From contig NZ_CP072852.1 of NCBI RefSeq assembly GCF_017948265.1, positions 1,612,001 through 1,676,000 of the forward strand: DNA of 64,000 bases. Reading direction: 5' to 3'. The notes under the pieces were generated by a model. That model was not told where the DNA came from. It made no database searches and worked only from the letters and a program-made list of their open reading frames with translations. The DNA is from Rhodoferax sp. PAMC 29310. GTDB taxonomy: Bacteria > Pseudomonadota > Gammaproteobacteria > Burkholderiales > Burkholderiaceae_C. Within the stretch, counting starts at the first letter, position 1. Every line of letters begins with the position of its first letter. Shown piece after piece: positions 38,109-48,475 of the stretch. The position numbers and the translations under genes are program-made.

Positions 38109-39358
38109 CTGTCAATCTCTCCAAACACAATATCCATTGTCCCGATAACTGCAACGGCGTCGGCGATCATGTGCCCCCCAGCCATCTCATTCAAAGCGGC
38201 CAAGTGCACGAAGCCTGGTGGTCGAATTTTCAATCGATAAGGCTTGTTTGCTCCGTCACTAACCAAATAAATGCCGAACTCGCCTTTAGGGTGTTCAACA
38301 GCTGCATAGGCTTCGCCTTCCGGCACATGGAAGCCTTCGGTGAACAACTTGAAATGGTGGATCAACTCCTCCATGTTCGACTTCATGGACTCCCGATCAG
38401 GCGCTGCCACCTTGTGGTTATCTGTAATCACCGGCCCTGGGTTGGCTCGAAGCCAATCCACACATTGCTTGATAATTCGATTCGACTGCTTCATTTCCTC
38501 CATGCGGACCAAATAGCGATCGTAGCAATCGCCGGTCTGGCCTACGGGGATATCGAAGTCCATTTGATCGTAAACATCATAAGGTTGCTTTTTACGCAGA
38601 TCCCACGCAATACCTGAACCGCGCAGCATAGGACCTGTAAAACCCATATTCAGCGCACGCTCTGGGGAAACGACACCGATTCCCACTGTGCGCTGCTTCC
38701 AAATTCGATTTTCAGTCAGAAGCGTGTGGTACTCCCCCAAATAGGTGGGGAACCGTTGTGTGAAATTTTCAATAAAGTCAAGCAGCGAGCCTTGACGATT
38801 GGCATTGAGTTCCGCGATACCTTTGGCATTTCGGACTTTATTGGCCTTGTATTGAGGCATCGAGTCAGGCAAGTCCCGATAGACGCCACCCGGTCGGAAA
38901 TATGCTGCGTGCATGCGAGCACCGCTGACCGCCTCGTACATATCGAACAAATCCTCACGCTCTCGAAACGTGTAGATCAAAATCGTTGAACTGCCGCAGT
39001 CATTTCCATGCGAACCCAACCACATCAGGTGGTTGAGCAAGCGGGTAATCTCCGCAAACATCACCCGGATGTATTGAGCCCGAACAGGAACATCAATTCC
39101 CAGTAACTTTTCAATCGCTAGGCAGTAAGCGTGCTCATTGCACATCATGGACACATAGTCCAATCGATCCATATAAGGCAACGACTGAATAAACGTCTTG
39201 CTTTCCGCCAGCTTTTCCGTCGCGCGATGCAACAAGCCAATATGCGGATCCGCGCGTTGAATCACCTCACCGTCAAGCTCCAATACCAATCTGAGCACGC
39301 CGTGCGCGGCCGGGTGTTGTGGACCAAAGTTAAGTGTGTAGTTTTTGATTTCAGCCAT
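38105..39358 (-). CDS. nuoD: NADH-quinone oxidoreductase subunit D
   Basis: A 417-residue, 49-kDa-type subunit that lines the quinone site. The start [20 protein letters not shown] carries the conserved His pair; [13 protein letters not shown] follows. Separate from nuoC, as in Burkholderiales, not fused. The ATG at 39358 is preceded by AGG and is better than the TTG at 39364. A second quinone-site residue set lies in [11 protein letters not shown] and later. Confidence 0.94.
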   Translation of the reverse strand: MAEIKNYTLNFGPQHPAAHGVLRLVLELDGEVIQRADPHIGLLHRATEKLAESKTFIQSLPYMDRLDYVSMMCNEHAYCLAIEKLLGIDVPVRAQYIRVMFAEITRLLNHLMWLGSHGNDCGSSTILIYTFREREDLFDMYEAVSGARMHAAYFRPGGVYRDLPDSMPQYKANKVRNAKGIAELNANRQGSLLDFIENFTQRFPTYLGEYHTLLTENRIWKQRTVGIGVVSPERALNMGFTGPMLRGSGIAWDLRKKQPYDVYDQMDFDIPVGQTGDCYDRYLVRMEEMKQSNRIIKQCVDWLRANPGPVITDNHKVAAPDRESMKSNMEELIHHFKLFTEGFHVPEGEAYAAVEHPKGEFGIYLVSDGANKPYRLKIRPPGFVHLAALNEMAGGHMIADAVAVIGTMDIVFGEIDR

Positions 39359-39369
39359 GAGCAACCTGC

Positions 39370-39978
39370 TTAATGCAGTCCTCCATAATTATTCTCACGA
39401 ACAATACGTGGGGTCACCTCACGTGGCTCAATCGTGACGGGCTGATAAATCACGCGCTTGCTTTCGGCGTCATAACGCATTTCAACGTGGCCGGTGACCG
39501 GGAAGTCTTTCCTGAAGGGATGACCGATAAATCCATAGTCGGTCAATATTCGACGCAAGTCGTTATGCCCCTCAAAGACAATTCCAAACAGATCAAACGC
39601 TTCTCGCTCAAACCAGTTTGCAGAATTCCACAGATCATTGACGCTCGGCAAACTGGGGAACGAATCATCAGGCGCAAAAACTTTGAGTCGAATTCGCTGA
39701 TTCAAACTGACGGACAACAAGTGAATAACAACGCAAAACCGTGCTCCCTCGTAACCGCCATCTTTGTACTCTGAGTAATCGACTCCGCATAGGTCGATCA
39801 ATTGCTCAAAGGCACAGCTTGGATCGTCGCGCAACACTTTGGCCACATCCAGATAGTCCGCAGCACTGACGATTGCGGTGATCTCACCCAGGGCCACATT
39901 GATGCTTTTTAGCTTATCACCCAGCAAATTAGCAACCGTGAGCTTCAGAGCATCAACATTAACGGCATAAACAGTCAT
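39370..39978 (-). CDS. nuoC: NADH-quinone oxidoreductase subunit C
   Basis: A 202-residue, 30-kDa-type subunit. The diagnostic ERE segment is [33 protein letters not shown], with FRKDFPVTG after it (split here for length). It follows nuoB by 10 bases and precedes nuoD by 11. Confidence 0.94.
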   Translation of the reverse strand: MTVYAVNVDALKLTVANLLGDKLKSINVALGEITAIVSAADYLDVAKVLRDDPSCAFEQLIDLCGVDYSEYKDGGYEGARFCVVIHLLSVSLNQRIRLKVFAPDDSFPSLPSVNDLWNSANWFEREAFDLFGIVFEGHNDLRRILTDYGFIGHPFRKDFPVTGHVEMRYDAESKRVIYQPVTIEPREVTPRIVRENNYGGLH

Positions 39979-39988
39979 CTAGACTTCC

Positions 39989-40468
39989 TCAAGCACGGGC
40001 AATAGTTTGGGTACGGCGAATTTTTTGCTGCAATTGCATGATGCCGTACAGAAGAGCCTCGGCAGTCGGCGGGCAGCCTGGAACATAAACATCAACAGGT
40101 ACAACGCGATCGCAACCACGAACAACTGAATAACTGTAGTGGTAATAGCCACCGCCATTGGCACAGGACCCCATGCTGATCACCCAACGGGGTTCAGACA
40201 TCTGGTCGTAGACCTTGCGCAACGCCGGCGCCATTTTGTTGCACAGCGTTCCGGCCACAATCATCAGATCCGATTGCCTCGGGCTTGCACGAAACACCTC
40301 GGCACCAAAGCGGCTGATGTCATAGCGCGCCGCTGCGGCATGCATCATCTCAACAGCGCAACACGCCAAGCCAAAGGTCATTGGCCAAACAGAGCCTGTT
40401 TTAGCCCAATTCATCACGGAGTCGTAACTCGTCGTGACAAAACCTTCCTTCAATACGCCTTCAATCAT
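39989..40468 (-). CDS. nuoB: NADH-quinone oxidoreductase subunit B
   Basis: About 159 residues that bind the N2 4Fe-4S cluster, the last electron carrier before quinone. Ligand region: [11 protein letters not shown] (adjacent Cys pair), [18 protein letters not shown] and YVPGCPP. The ATG at 40468 ([10 protein letters not shown]) is the usual family start; a start at 40486 would add six residues and overlap nuoA. Confidence 0.95.
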   Translation of the reverse strand: MIEGVLKEGFVTTSYDSVMNWAKTGSVWPMTFGLACCAVEMMHAAAARYDISRFGAEVFRASPRQSDLMIVAGTLCNKMAPALRKVYDQMSEPRWVISMGSCANGGGYYHYSYSVVRGCDRVVPVDVYVPGCPPTAEALLYGIMQLQQKIRRTQTIARA

Positions 40469-40472
40469 TGCA

Positions 40473-40832
40473 TCATTCCCAGTCAAGGGCCCCTTTTTTC
40501 CACTCGTAGATAAAACCTACAACCAGAACACTCAAGAACACCATCACAGACCAAAAACCTAGCAAGCCAACCTCTTTGAGCGACACAGCCCAAGGAAATA
40601 AGAAGGCGATTTCAAGGTCAAAAATGATGAAAAGGATCGCCACGAGGTAGTAGCGGACGTCAAACTTCATGCGAGCGTCTTCAAACGCCTCAAAACCACA
40701 TTCATACGGGGAATTTTTCGCAGGGTCAGGACGATTTGGACCGAGTATGTAGCCCAAAACCTGAGGAACAACCCCAACCGCGATACCAACCAAAATGAAC
40801 AAAAGAACGGGCAAGTACTGATCAAGGTTCAT
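40473..40832 (-). CDS. nuoA: NADH-quinone oxidoreductase subunit A
   Basis: About 119 residues, three TM helices, with the conserved loop [20 protein letters not shown] (about residues 44-63), where the quinone-site Cys lies. The ATG at 40832 ([10 protein letters not shown]) is the family start; the upstream in-frame start at 40880 would overrun toward the tRNA gene. First nuo gene, 57 bases after the tRNA. Confidence 0.94.
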   Translation of the reverse strand: MNLDQYLPVLLFILVGIAVGVVPQVLGYILGPNRPDPAKNSPYECGFEAFEDARMKFDVRYYLVAILFIIFDLEIAFLFPWAVSLKEVGLLGFWSVMVFLSVLVVGFIYEWKKGALDWE

Positions 40833-40889
40833 CTGGAGGCTCTGGTCAAGGTCTTGGCTTGTTGCCGTAGCATGCAACAAGCCTATTAT

Positions 40890-40975
40890 CTGGTGCCGTC
40901 GGCGAGACTCGAACTCGCACAGCTTTCGCCACTACCCCCTCAAGATAGCGTGTCTACCAATTTCACCACGACGGC
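40890..40975 (-). tRNA. tRNA-Leu (GAG)
   Basis: An 86-base cloverleaf on the minus strand, including an encoded 3' CCA. The acceptor GCCGTCG pairs with CGACGGC, the D-arm contains AAATTGGTAGA, and the anticodon stem CTATC/GGTAG has the loop TTGAGGG, so the anticodon is GAG (about 40939-40941). The long variable arm expected for class II leucine tRNAs is present (TGGCGAAAGCT region), and the T-loop is TTCGAGT. It lies between secG and nuoA, an arrangement common in Burkholderiales. Confidence 0.96.
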
Positions 40976-41095
40976 TGCTTTCAGTTACCCCGACTGCATG
41001 AGGAACATGCGTTATCTAGCAATCGGAACAACCGCAATTTTAGCCTGAAAACACCCTGTTTCCGACTCCGGAGAGGGGGGGAATTCAATTTGTTG

Positions 41096-41452
41096 TTAGT
41101 TCGCAGGGATTTGCGCGGCACCGGTGGCGGGCACGGCAGGCACGACTGGAGCGGGTGCAGCAGGTGCGGGCGCAGTCACTCCCTCGAGCACACTTCCTGA
41201 GCTGGCCGCAGGGCGAGCGACTCCAAAGTACGCCAGCAAAAGGGTCGAAACAAAGAAAACAGTTGCCAGCACGGCGGTCGTGCGAGACAAGAAATTCGCA
41301 CTTCCTGTTGCCCCAAAAAGACTACCCGAGCCACCGCTGCCGAACGCGGCACCCATGTCGGCGCCTTTGCCATGCTGAATCAAGATAAGTCCAACCATCA
41401 CCACAGCCGAGATCATTTGCACGGCGAGCAATACTGTTAACAACGCATTCAT
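41096..41452 (-). CDS. secG: preprotein translocase subunit SecG
   Basis: A 118-residue, two-TM inner-membrane protein that assists SecYE. Conserved GLILIQHGKGADMGAAFG with the GSGSLFG loop lies between TM1 (about 2-24) and TM2 (about 55-77). The C-terminal tail is Ala/Pro/Val-rich and unusually long for the family. Follows tpiA by 37 bases. Confidence 0.92.
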   Translation of the reverse strand: MNALLTVLLAVQMISAVVMVGLILIQHGKGADMGAAFGSGGSGSLFGATGSANFLSRTTAVLATVFFVSTLLLAYFGVARPAASSGSVLEGVTAPAPAAPAPVVPAVPATGAAQIPAN

Positions 41453-41489
41453 TAATTACTCCAAAAATTCAAATAGTCCGCGCTGAATA

Positions 41490-42233
41490 TCAGCGGGCCG
41501 CGTCAATAATTGACAAAAAATCCACTGGCTTGAGGGAGGCTCCTCCCACCAATCCACCGTCTATATCCGGTTGGCTCAACAGTTGCGCCGCATTGCTTGC
41601 GTTCATGCTGCCGCCATAAAGTATCTGGATACGGTCAGCATGGGCAGAGGCTGCTTTCAGCTGCCCACGCAATACAGCGTGGACCTGCTGCGCCTGTTCG
41701 GTCGTGGCGGTTTTCCCGGTGCCAATCGCCCACACTGGCTCATAGGCCACCACAATTTCACTGATGCAATGACCGTTTGTGTGGATCACTGCGGCTAATT
41801 GTCGCTTAACAACCTCTTCAGTTTTTCCTGCTTCCCGCTCCGACAAAGTTTCTCCGACACAAACAATGGGGGTGATCCCACAAGCCAACGCCCGCTGCGC
41901 TTTTTCCGCCACCAATGCATCGGTTTCACCATGGTATTGACGACGCTCCGAGTGGCCAACAATGCAGTAACGAATCCCAAATTCTTTCAGCATGGCACCT
42001 GAGATTTCACCAGTAAATGCACCGGCCTCGTGCTGCGACATGTCTTGCGCGCCCAGATCGACGGGGCCACCCGCCAACAACAACTGGAGTTGAGACAGAT
42101 AGATGGACGGTGCACACAGCGCAACCTGACACGATGGAGATTTCAGCCCAGCCAACAACGCCTTTACAAGCGATTCGTTGGCAGTCAGGCCTCCATTCAT
42201 TTTCCAGTTGCCGGCAATGAGCTTCTTTTTCAT
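41490..42233 (-). CDS. tpiA: triosephosphate isomerase
   Basis: A 247-residue TIM barrel interconverting dihydroxyacetone phosphate and glyceraldehyde-3-phosphate. Active-site residues are visible: N-W-K (AGNWKMNG, Lys13 region), H (YCIVGHSERRQYHGE, catalytic His near 95), and E in VVAYEPVWAIGTGK. Flexible loop 6 is AIGTGKTAT. Start at 42233 lies in an ATGA overlap with the upstream oxidoreductase stop; the longer start at 42245 is less likely. Confidence 0.95.
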   Translation of the reverse strand: MKKKLIAGNWKMNGGLTANESLVKALLAGLKSPSCQVALCAPSIYLSQLQLLLAGGPVDLGAQDMSQHEAGAFTGEISGAMLKEFGIRYCIVGHSERRQYHGETDALVAEKAQRALACGITPIVCVGETLSEREAGKTEEVVKRQLAAVIHTNGHCISEIVVAYEPVWAIGTGKTATTEQAQQVHAVLRGQLKAASAHADRIQILYGGSMNASNAAQLLSQPDIDGGLVGGASLKPVDFLSIIDAAR

Positions 42234-43231
42234 GGAACACCCCAAGTCAAAACGATTTTTCCCACATGCTGGTTCGACTCCATCAAGGCATGGGCACTTG
42301 CCGCCTCGTTGGCAGGAAAAGTAGCATTGACCACAGGTCTGATTTTTCCGGCCTCAATCAATGGCCAAACCTGCTTCAAGCACGATTGTGCGATGGCGTG
42401 CTTGAACGCTATGGGACGTGCCCTGAGCGTAGAGCCCGTAATTGTCAGTCTGCGTCGCAACACCAGTCCGGCATTGATCTCGGCCTTGACACCACCCTGC
42501 ACAGCAATGATGACCAAGCGGCCGTCCTCACTCAATGACTCTACCTCTTTGGCCACATAGTCTCCGGCAACCATATCCAAAATGACATTCACGCCGACGC
42601 CATCCGTCAAGCGCTTCACCTCAACCTGGAAATCGTGGGTTTTGTAGTTGATGGCATGGTCTGCACCGAGTTCGACACAGGCAGCACATTTCTCATCACT
42701 GCCCGCCGTGACGATAACCATGGCACCCATCGCCTTGGCCAACTGAATCGCAGTCACACCGATACCGCTCGAGCCTCCCTGAATCAGCAGGGTTTCGTTC
42801 GCCTTCAAGCCGCCACGGTCGAAGACGTTGCTCCATACCGTGAAAAACGTTTCAGGCAAGGAGGCGGCCTCGACATCCGTCAAGCCTTTTGGAACGCGCA
42901 GGCATTGCATCACAGGTGCGACGCAGTACTCGGCATAGCCGCCACCAGACACCAAGGCACAAACGCGATCACCAACCTTCAAGCCCGCTTGAGCCAGTTC
43001 ATACGTATCGCCCTGCTCGATCACTCCCGCCACTTCCAGGCCTGGAAGGTCAGAAGCACCCGCAGGCGCTGGGTAGCTACCCTTGCGCTGAAGCACATCA
43101 GGCCGATTGATGCCACTGGCCGCGACGCGAATGAGCAACTCACCCGCGCCAGGTACTGGCATCGGCCGCTCCGTCATGCGCAAAACATCGGGCGCACCAA
43201 AGGTGGAGATTTCAATAGCCTTCATGGTCAT
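42230..43231 (-). CDS. zinc-independent quinone oxidoreductase (MDR family)
   Basis: A 333-residue medium-chain dehydrogenase/reductase of the NAD(P)H:quinone oxidoreductase (PIG3/QOR) type. It shows the substrate-domain block GINRPDVLQRKGSYPAPAG, the Rossmann motif LLIQGGSSGIGVTAIQLAK (about residues 149-167) and the NADPH-type SDEK after the second strand. No catalytic or structural zinc Cys cluster is present. An ATG two codons later (43225) is also possible. Coupled to tpiA by ATGA. Confidence 0.85.
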   Translation of the reverse strand: MTMKAIEISTFGAPDVLRMTERPMPVPGAGELLIRVAASGINRPDVLQRKGSYPAPAGASDLPGLEVAGVIEQGDTYELAQAGLKVGDRVCALVSGGGYAEYCVAPVMQCLRVPKGLTDVEAASLPETFFTVWSNVFDRGGLKANETLLIQGGSSGIGVTAIQLAKAMGAMVIVTAGSDEKCAACVELGADHAINYKTHDFQVEVKRLTDGVGVNVILDMVAGDYVAKEVESLSEDGRLVIIAVQGGVKAEINAGLVLRRRLTITGSTLRARPIAFKHAIAQSCLKQVWPLIEAGKIRPVVNATFPANEAASAHALMESNQHVGKIVLTWGVP

Positions 43232-43235
43232 TTCA

Positions 43236-43282
43236 AGTCATAGCCCCCGCGCAAACTGCGCAGGGTGCTATCAATTTCATTG
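43236..43282 (+). repeat. dispersed ~48-bp repeat, copy 3 (intergenic)
   Basis: The plus strand reads GTCATAGCCCCCGCGC at the left and CAGGGTGCTATCAATTTCAT at the right, aligning with copies 1 and 2. It contains a partial inverted repeat (ATAGC...GCTAT) and sits between the quinone oxidoreductase and pnp. Confidence 0.55.
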
Positions 43283-43283
43283 C

Positions 43284-45404
43284 TTACGCCTGGTCACCTG
43301 AGTTTTGAGTCGGACGATCCAGCAAAACCTTCATCGACAATTTGATGCGGCCTTTTTCATCCGTCTCCATCACTTTGACTTTAATGATCTGGCCTTCGGT
43401 CAGGTAATCAGAGACTTTCTCAACACGCTCGTGGGCGATCTGGCTGATGTGCAACAGACCATCTTTACCTGGCAACAAGTTGACCAAAGCGCCGAAGTCC
43501 AGAATCTTTGTGATTGGACCTTCGTAGATCTTGCCAATCTCGACCTCAGCCGTGATTTGCTCGATGCGACGCTTGGCTTCTTCTGCCTTGGCTGGATCTG
43601 CCGACGCAATAGTGATCGTGCCGTCTTCGTCAATATTGATTTGCGTACCGGTTTCTTCAGTCAATGCGCGAATGACCGAACCACCCTTGCCGATCACGTC
43701 ACGGATTTTTTCCGGATTGATCTTCATGGTGAACAAACGAGGCGCAAAGTTGGACACCTCGGTTTTGGCCTCTGCCATGGCATCTTGCATCTTGCCCAGA
43801 ATGTGCATGCGGGCTTCTTTGGCCTGAGCCAAAGCAACTTGCATGATTTCCTTGGTAATGCCCTGGATCTTAATGTCCATTTGCAACGCGGTAATACCGT
43901 TGGTGGTACCGGCCACTTTAAAGTCCATGTCGCCAAGGTGATCTTCGTCACCCAGGATGTCGGTCAAGACTGCAAAGCGGCTGTCTTCCTTGATCAGGCC
44001 CATGGCGATACCTGCCACGTGAGCTTTCATGGGGACGCCAGCGTCCATCATGGACAGGCATCCACCGCAAACGGAAGCCATGGAAGACGAGCCATTGGAC
44101 TCGGTGATTTCCGACACCACACGCATGGTGTAAGGGAAGTCTTCTTTGGATGGCAACACGGCGATTAAGGCACGCTTGGCCAAACGACCGTGACCAATCT
44201 CACGACGCTTGGGGGTACCGACACGGCCGGTTTCGCCGGTGGCGAACGGAGGCATGTTGTAGTGCAGCATGAAGCGGTCTTCGTAGTCACCTGACAACGC
44301 ATCAATGCGTTGTGCGTCGCGCTCGGTACCCAAGGTGGTCACGACCAACGCCTGGGTTTCACCACGGGTGAACAAAGCAGAACCGTGGGTACGTGGCAAC
44401 ACGCTATTACGAATCTCAATGGCACGAACGGTGCGTGTGTCACGGCCGTCAATGCGGGGCTCGCCAGCCAGAATCTGGCTGCGAACGATTTTGGCTTCGA
44501 TGTCGAACAACATGCCTTCAACAGCCACTGAGTCGAATGCAGCGCCATCTGCCGTCAGCGCAGCCTTGACTTCAGCGTATGCCGTGCGGCAAGCCTGGGT
44601 GCGGGCTTGTTTGTTACGAATCTGGTAGGCAGCAACAAGCTTCTCTTTGGCCAACACATCGATCTTGGCAATCAGGGGCTCATCCTTGGCGGGGGCTTTC
44701 CAGTCCCACATGGGTTTGCCAGCGTCACGAACCAATTCATGAATCGCGTTGATTGCGACGTTGCCTTGCTCATGACCGAACACGATGGCACCCAGCATAA
44801 TCTCCTCAGACAATTGCTGCGCTTCCGACTCCACCATCAAAACGGCGGCCTCGGTACCGGCAACCACCAGATCCATGATGGAATCTTTGCGTGCAGTTTG
44901 GCCGGGGTTCAACACGTACTCGCCATTCACGTAACCCACACGGGCTGCTCCGATGGGGCCGCTGAAAGGAATACCGCTAATGGACAACGCTGCACTGGTG
45001 GCAATCAATGCGGCGATATCAGCATCAACTTCAGGGTTCAACGACAGTGTGTGGATGACCACATGCACTTCATTCAGAAATCCTTCAGGAAACAGGGGGC
45101 GAATGGGGCGATCGATCAGACGGCTGGTCAATGTCTCAAATTCGCTGGGGCGGCCTTCGCGCTTGAAAAAGCTACCTGGAATTTTTCCGGCGGCATACGA
45201 TTTTTCAAGGTAATCAACGGTCAACGGGAAGAAATCCTGACCTGGCTTGCCAGTGGTTTTTGCGACCACAGTGGCCAAAACCACAGTTCCATCCATGTCC
45301 AACAGCACGGCACCCGTGGATTGACGGGCGACTTCGCCGGTCTCCATGGTGACGGTGTGCTGACCCCATTGGAAGGTCTTTGTGACTTTATTGAAAATGC
45401 TCAT
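43284..45404 (-). CDS. pnp: polyribonucleotide nucleotidyltransferase (PNPase)
   Basis: A 706-residue 3'-5' phosphorolytic exoribonuclease, core of the RNA degradosome. Two RNase PH domains ([28 protein letters not shown] in pieces, and [14 protein letters not shown]), an alpha-helical middle, then the KH ([19 protein letters not shown]) and S1 ([20 protein letters not shown]) domains. AGGAG lies seven bases before the ATG. It follows rpsO by 211 bases containing a strong terminator hairpin, which in E. coli is the site of partial read-through and RNase III processing. Confidence 0.96.
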   Translation of the reverse strand: MSIFNKVTKTFQWGQHTVTMETGEVARQSTGAVLLDMDGTVVLATVVAKTTGKPGQDFFPLTVDYLEKSYAAGKIPGSFFKREGRPSEFETLTSRLIDRPIRPLFPEGFLNEVHVVIHTLSLNPEVDADIAALIATSAALSISGIPFSGPIGAARVGYVNGEYVLNPGQTARKDSIMDLVVAGTEAAVLMVESEAQQLSEEIMLGAIVFGHEQGNVAINAIHELVRDAGKPMWDWKAPAKDEPLIAKIDVLAKEKLVAAYQIRNKQARTQACRTAYAEVKAALTADGAAFDSVAVEGMLFDIEAKIVRSQILAGEPRIDGRDTRTVRAIEIRNSVLPRTHGSALFTRGETQALVVTTLGTERDAQRIDALSGDYEDRFMLHYNMPPFATGETGRVGTPKRREIGHGRLAKRALIAVLPSKEDFPYTMRVVSEITESNGSSSMASVCGGCLSMMDAGVPMKAHVAGIAMGLIKEDSRFAVLTDILGDEDHLGDMDFKVAGTTNGITALQMDIKIQGITKEIMQVALAQAKEARMHILGKMQDAMAEAKTEVSNFAPRLFTMKINPEKIRDVIGKGGSVIRALTEETGTQINIDEDGTITIASADPAKAEEAKRRIEQITAEVEIGKIYEGPITKILDFGALVNLLPGKDGLLHISQIAHERVEKVSDYLTEGQIIKVKVMETDEKGRIKLSMKVLLDRPTQNSGDQA

Positions 45405-45562
45405 TTGTTATCTCCTGGTCATATTGGGAGGTGCAGGCCACCTCGCCCGAGCCCGGATTCAACAACACAGAACACGATGCCATTCCATAGAAAATCACGA
45501 AAATTACGCAAATTACCTATGGAATGACACAGCTTCGCTCCGTTTTTGTCGTCTCCGAAGTA

Positions 45563-45598
45563 AAAAACGCCTGAGTTAGGTGGCTAACTCAGGCGTTT
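45563..45598 (-). terminator. rpsO-pnp intrinsic terminator hairpin
   Basis: The two arms (45565-45579 and 45584-45598) pair perfectly over 15 bases, AAACGCCTGAGTTAG on one side, with a 4-base loop. On the minus transcript the stem is followed by six T residues, as expected after rpsO. Confidence 0.85.
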
Positions 45599-45615
45599 GT
45601 CATTCAAGCAATCGC

Positions 45616-45882
45616 TTACTTACGCAGGCCTAACTTGGCGATGAGCGCAACGTAACGGCTTGCATCTTTGGACTTCAAGTAGTCCAACAGCTTGCGGCGA
45701 CGGCTAACCATGCGCAGCAGACCACGACGACCGTGGTGGTCTTTGGCGTGGGTCTTGAAGTGAGGCATGAGTTCGTTGATGCGCGCGGTCAACAGTGCCA
45801 CTTGCACTTCCGGGCTACCGGTGTCACCGGCTTGACGAGCGTTGTCTTTGACGACAGCGGCTTTGATGCTGGATGCGATCAT
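45616..45882 (-). CDS. rpsO: 30S ribosomal protein S15
   Basis: An 88-residue primary 16S rRNA-binding protein, with [40 protein letters not shown] (seen in part) characteristic of S15. The longer in-frame extension up to 45954 is rejected: AGGAACAAGAA precedes the ATG at 45882, and family length is 88-89. It has its own promoter region and is terminated before pnp. Confidence 0.96.
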   Translation of the reverse strand: MIASSIKAAVVKDNARQAGDTGSPEVQVALLTARINELMPHFKTHAKDHHGRRGLLRMVSRRRKLLDYLKSKDASRYVALIAKLGLRK

Positions 45883-45998
45883 TTCTTGTTCCTGATATTT
45901 ATTTACAACTTGCGTCAGGCACTGGAATTGCCCCTGACGTGCGCTCTGCGACATGCAAAGCCCGATGATTATAGCCTGTGCTGCGTTCCTGGCCCCAA

Positions 45999-47231
45999 TC
46001 AGTGAGGCGTCCCCTCTTCCGGCGACTCGTCACCTGACAGTGAATCGCCCGACATGCGCAACGCTCGCGCGGCAATGGGCGGTCCGATGGTTTCCATGAC
46101 GGCCACCGCTGCCAGCACGATAGAGCTGACGACCCCGCCATGCACAGGAAACAAAGCCACGGTGGTATTGACCAGACCAATGGCCAGGCCTGCCATTGGC
46201 AACAAAAGCAACCCGGTTGTGGTGCTCTGGCGCGTCGGTAGCCGGAACAGGTAGGAAGTCGCACCCACGCCAAACCATTTCGCCGCACTGCGGCCAATCA
46301 CGAAAATAGCCGCAGCGGGTGCGTATTGCACCATTTCCGCCACGTGCAGGTTGGCACCGGCATAGACGAACAAGGCAATAAAGAACAACTCGAACGCCGG
46401 GCCGAACTCCATATCGGAGATCAGGTCTTTGCGCTCAATCCCCCGCACCACCACGCCCAGCACCAAAGGGGCAAACAGGGTGGAAAGGTTCAACATCATG
46501 GACGCACCCAGCGTGAACACCACAGCACCAATCACCAGCGCCAAGTGGTACTGGGTCGCGCCTTTGAATTTGCGGGCGGTGTAGTGCAAAACGACACCCG
46601 CCAACCCGCCCAGCGCGGCCGAGCCCAGGAAACTGTACAAAGGCGCGCCAATGACGGTCTCCATCGGGGCCTGGCCTTCCGCATACAAGGCGGGCAACAA
46701 GGTAGCAAATACCATGAAGGCGATCACGTTGTTCAACGCCACCAAAGATTCGGCACGATCAGTGACAGGGCCCGACGCCCCCAACTCGTGCGCCACATGA
46801 ATCAAAACAGCGGGTGAGGACGAAATTGCCACGGCGGCGATCACGGCAGCCGGCAAGCCAATCACCCCCACCCAGGCCAGTCCGTAATAGACCACCGCAA
46901 AAGTCAAAGAGCTTTCGACCACCGAGATGGCCAGCAGCGACTTGTCTCGCACCAAATCCTTGATGTCCAAGGACAATCCGAGCCGGTAAAGAATCAGACC
47001 CAAGGCCACATCAACCACGATGCGCGAACTCGCCAACTCTTCGTAGCTCACCAGTCCCATGACATTGGGGCCCACCAAAAACCCGACCAGCATGAAACCC
47101 GTGATACTGGGCAACCACGATAGCCGGTGCGCCAGAAAGCCACCAATTGAGCCGCAAAACAGCAACAGGCCAAAAAAGAACAGCGTGTTGGAGCTCAACG
47201 GCCAGGTTGGAAGAAAGTCAACATAAGGCAT
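45999..47231 (-). CDS. CPA2-family cation:proton antiporter (Kef/RosB-like)
   Basis: A 410-residue membrane protein with about 12-13 TM helices. [15 protein letters not shown] in TM2 and [22 protein letters not shown] are typical, and [28 protein letters not shown] contains the ion-path region. No RCK/TrkA-N domain follows, so it is the short form. Substrate (K+ or Na+) cannot be told from the sequence. Monocistronic, 29 bases before the aminotransferase gene end. Confidence 0.85.
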   Translation of the reverse strand: MPYVDFLPTWPLSSNTLFFFGLLLFCGSIGGFLAHRLSWLPSITGFMLVGFLVGPNVMGLVSYEELASSRIVVDVALGLILYRLGLSLDIKDLVRDKSLLAISVVESSLTFAVVYYGLAWVGVIGLPAAVIAAVAISSSPAVLIHVAHELGASGPVTDRAESLVALNNVIAFMVFATLLPALYAEGQAPMETVIGAPLYSFLGSAALGGLAGVVLHYTARKFKGATQYHLALVIGAVVFTLGASMMLNLSTLFAPLVLGVVVRGIERKDLISDMEFGPAFELFFIALFVYAGANLHVAEMVQYAPAAAIFVIGRSAAKWFGVGATSYLFRLPTRQSTTTGLLLLPMAGLAIGLVNTTVALFPVHGGVVSSIVLAAVAVMETIGPPIAARALRMSGDSLSGDESPEEGTPH

Positions 47232-47260
47232 TTTTTATTTCTTTCTGATCAATTCAATGT

Positions 47261-48445
47261 CTAAATCGCGGCATCAGAAGGCGGCAACGCCTGCTGCGCC
47301 AGCCATTTTTCAAGCCGCTGCACCCCAAAAACCAGTCGCTGCGGATCGCGCGAGGCAAAACACCAGCGAAGCCAACCGCGCGCCTCTGGGGCAAAGGCCT
47401 CCCGCGGCGCCAGCCCCAACCCAGCTTCCAGCACCAACCGCTTCGCCGTCGCCAAAGAATTATCGAAGCCTTCCAAGCGGAAGAAAGCATACATGCCCCC
47501 CGGTGCCGCAGCGACCTCCACACCCGGAATTGCCTTCAACAAGGGAATCAAGGTGTCGCGGCAGACTTTGAGTTGAGCCACTACTCTAGGGGTCACCTCA
47601 TCGGTACGTTGCAGGGCTGCCACGCCAGCCCGTTGAGTGAACACACTGGCGCACGAGGTATTGAACTCGATCAGCTTTCCCATGTGCGGCGTCATGTCAG
47701 CCGGCATGACCAGCCAGCCCAAACGCCAACCCGTCATCAAAAAACTCTTGGAAAAACTGTGCACCACAACCAGGCGGTCCTCGGGCGTCGCAATGTCCAG
47801 AAAGCTGGGGGCGCAGCCGTTGGCAGAGGGCTCATAGTCGAGGCGCTCATACACCTCGTCCGCCAAAATCCAGGTGCCCGTGCGGCGGCAATGGTCCAAC
47901 AAACGACGCTGCTCGTCGGCCGACAGCGTCCAACCAGTTGGGTTATTGGGCGCGTTGATGACCAGCAACTTGGTTGCTGGCGTGATCGCCTTGATCAATG
48001 TCTCCAGATCCAGCTGCCAGGCCCCATCGATCGGACGCAAGGGAACGCAGACCAAGCGCGCGCCCAAAATCACCGGCTGGGCGGTCAGATTGGGCCAGAC
48101 CGGCGTCACGGCCACCACTTCATCGCCCGCGTCAATCAACTGCTGCATGGCCAGCATCAAGGCATTCACCCCGCCGCTGGTTACAGCCAGTCGGTCGACG
48201 GAGACAGCGCCATGGCGAGCACTCATGTACCGCGAGATTTCCTCACGCAACTCGGGCAGCCCCAGGTTGTGCGAGTAAAAGGTTTCGCCACGCTGGATCG
48301 AGTCAATGGCGGCTTGCCGAATGAAGTCGGGGGTGACTTCGTCGCTCTCACCAAACCAGAACGCCAATACATCGGGCCGTCCCAGCCCCGCATTGGCGAC
48401 TTCCCGTATGCGGGACTCCCCCAAGTTTTGGATAGCGTTGCGCAT
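47261..48445 (-). CDS. class I/II PLP-dependent aminotransferase
   Basis: A 394-residue fold-type I aminotransferase. Motifs: VTSGGVNALMLAM (phosphate site), NAPNNPTGWTLS, ADEVYERLDY, and SFSKSFLMTGWRLGW with the Schiff-base Lys about residue 233. The C-terminal Arg binding the substrate carboxylate lies in WLRWCFAS. Substrate unknown; close to aspartate/alanine-type enzymes. The neighbour upstream is a branched-chain-type binding protein, which could hint at amino acid use. Confidence 0.87.
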   Translation of the reverse strand: MRNAIQNLGESRIREVANAGLGRPDVLAFWFGESDEVTPDFIRQAAIDSIQRGETFYSHNLGLPELREEISRYMSARHGAVSVDRLAVTSGGVNALMLAMQQLIDAGDEVVAVTPVWPNLTAQPVILGARLVCVPLRPIDGAWQLDLETLIKAITPATKLLVINAPNNPTGWTLSADEQRRLLDHCRRTGTWILADEVYERLDYEPSANGCAPSFLDIATPEDRLVVVHSFSKSFLMTGWRLGWLVMPADMTPHMGKLIEFNTSCASVFTQRAGVAALQRTDEVTPRVVAQLKVCRDTLIPLLKAIPGVEVAAAPGGMYAFFRLEGFDNSLATAKRLVLEAGLGLAPREAFAPEARGWLRWCFASRDPQRLVFGVQRLEKWLAQQALPPSDAAI

Positions 48446-48475
48446 CGTGGGTTCCAGCAGGACAGGTTCGCCCGT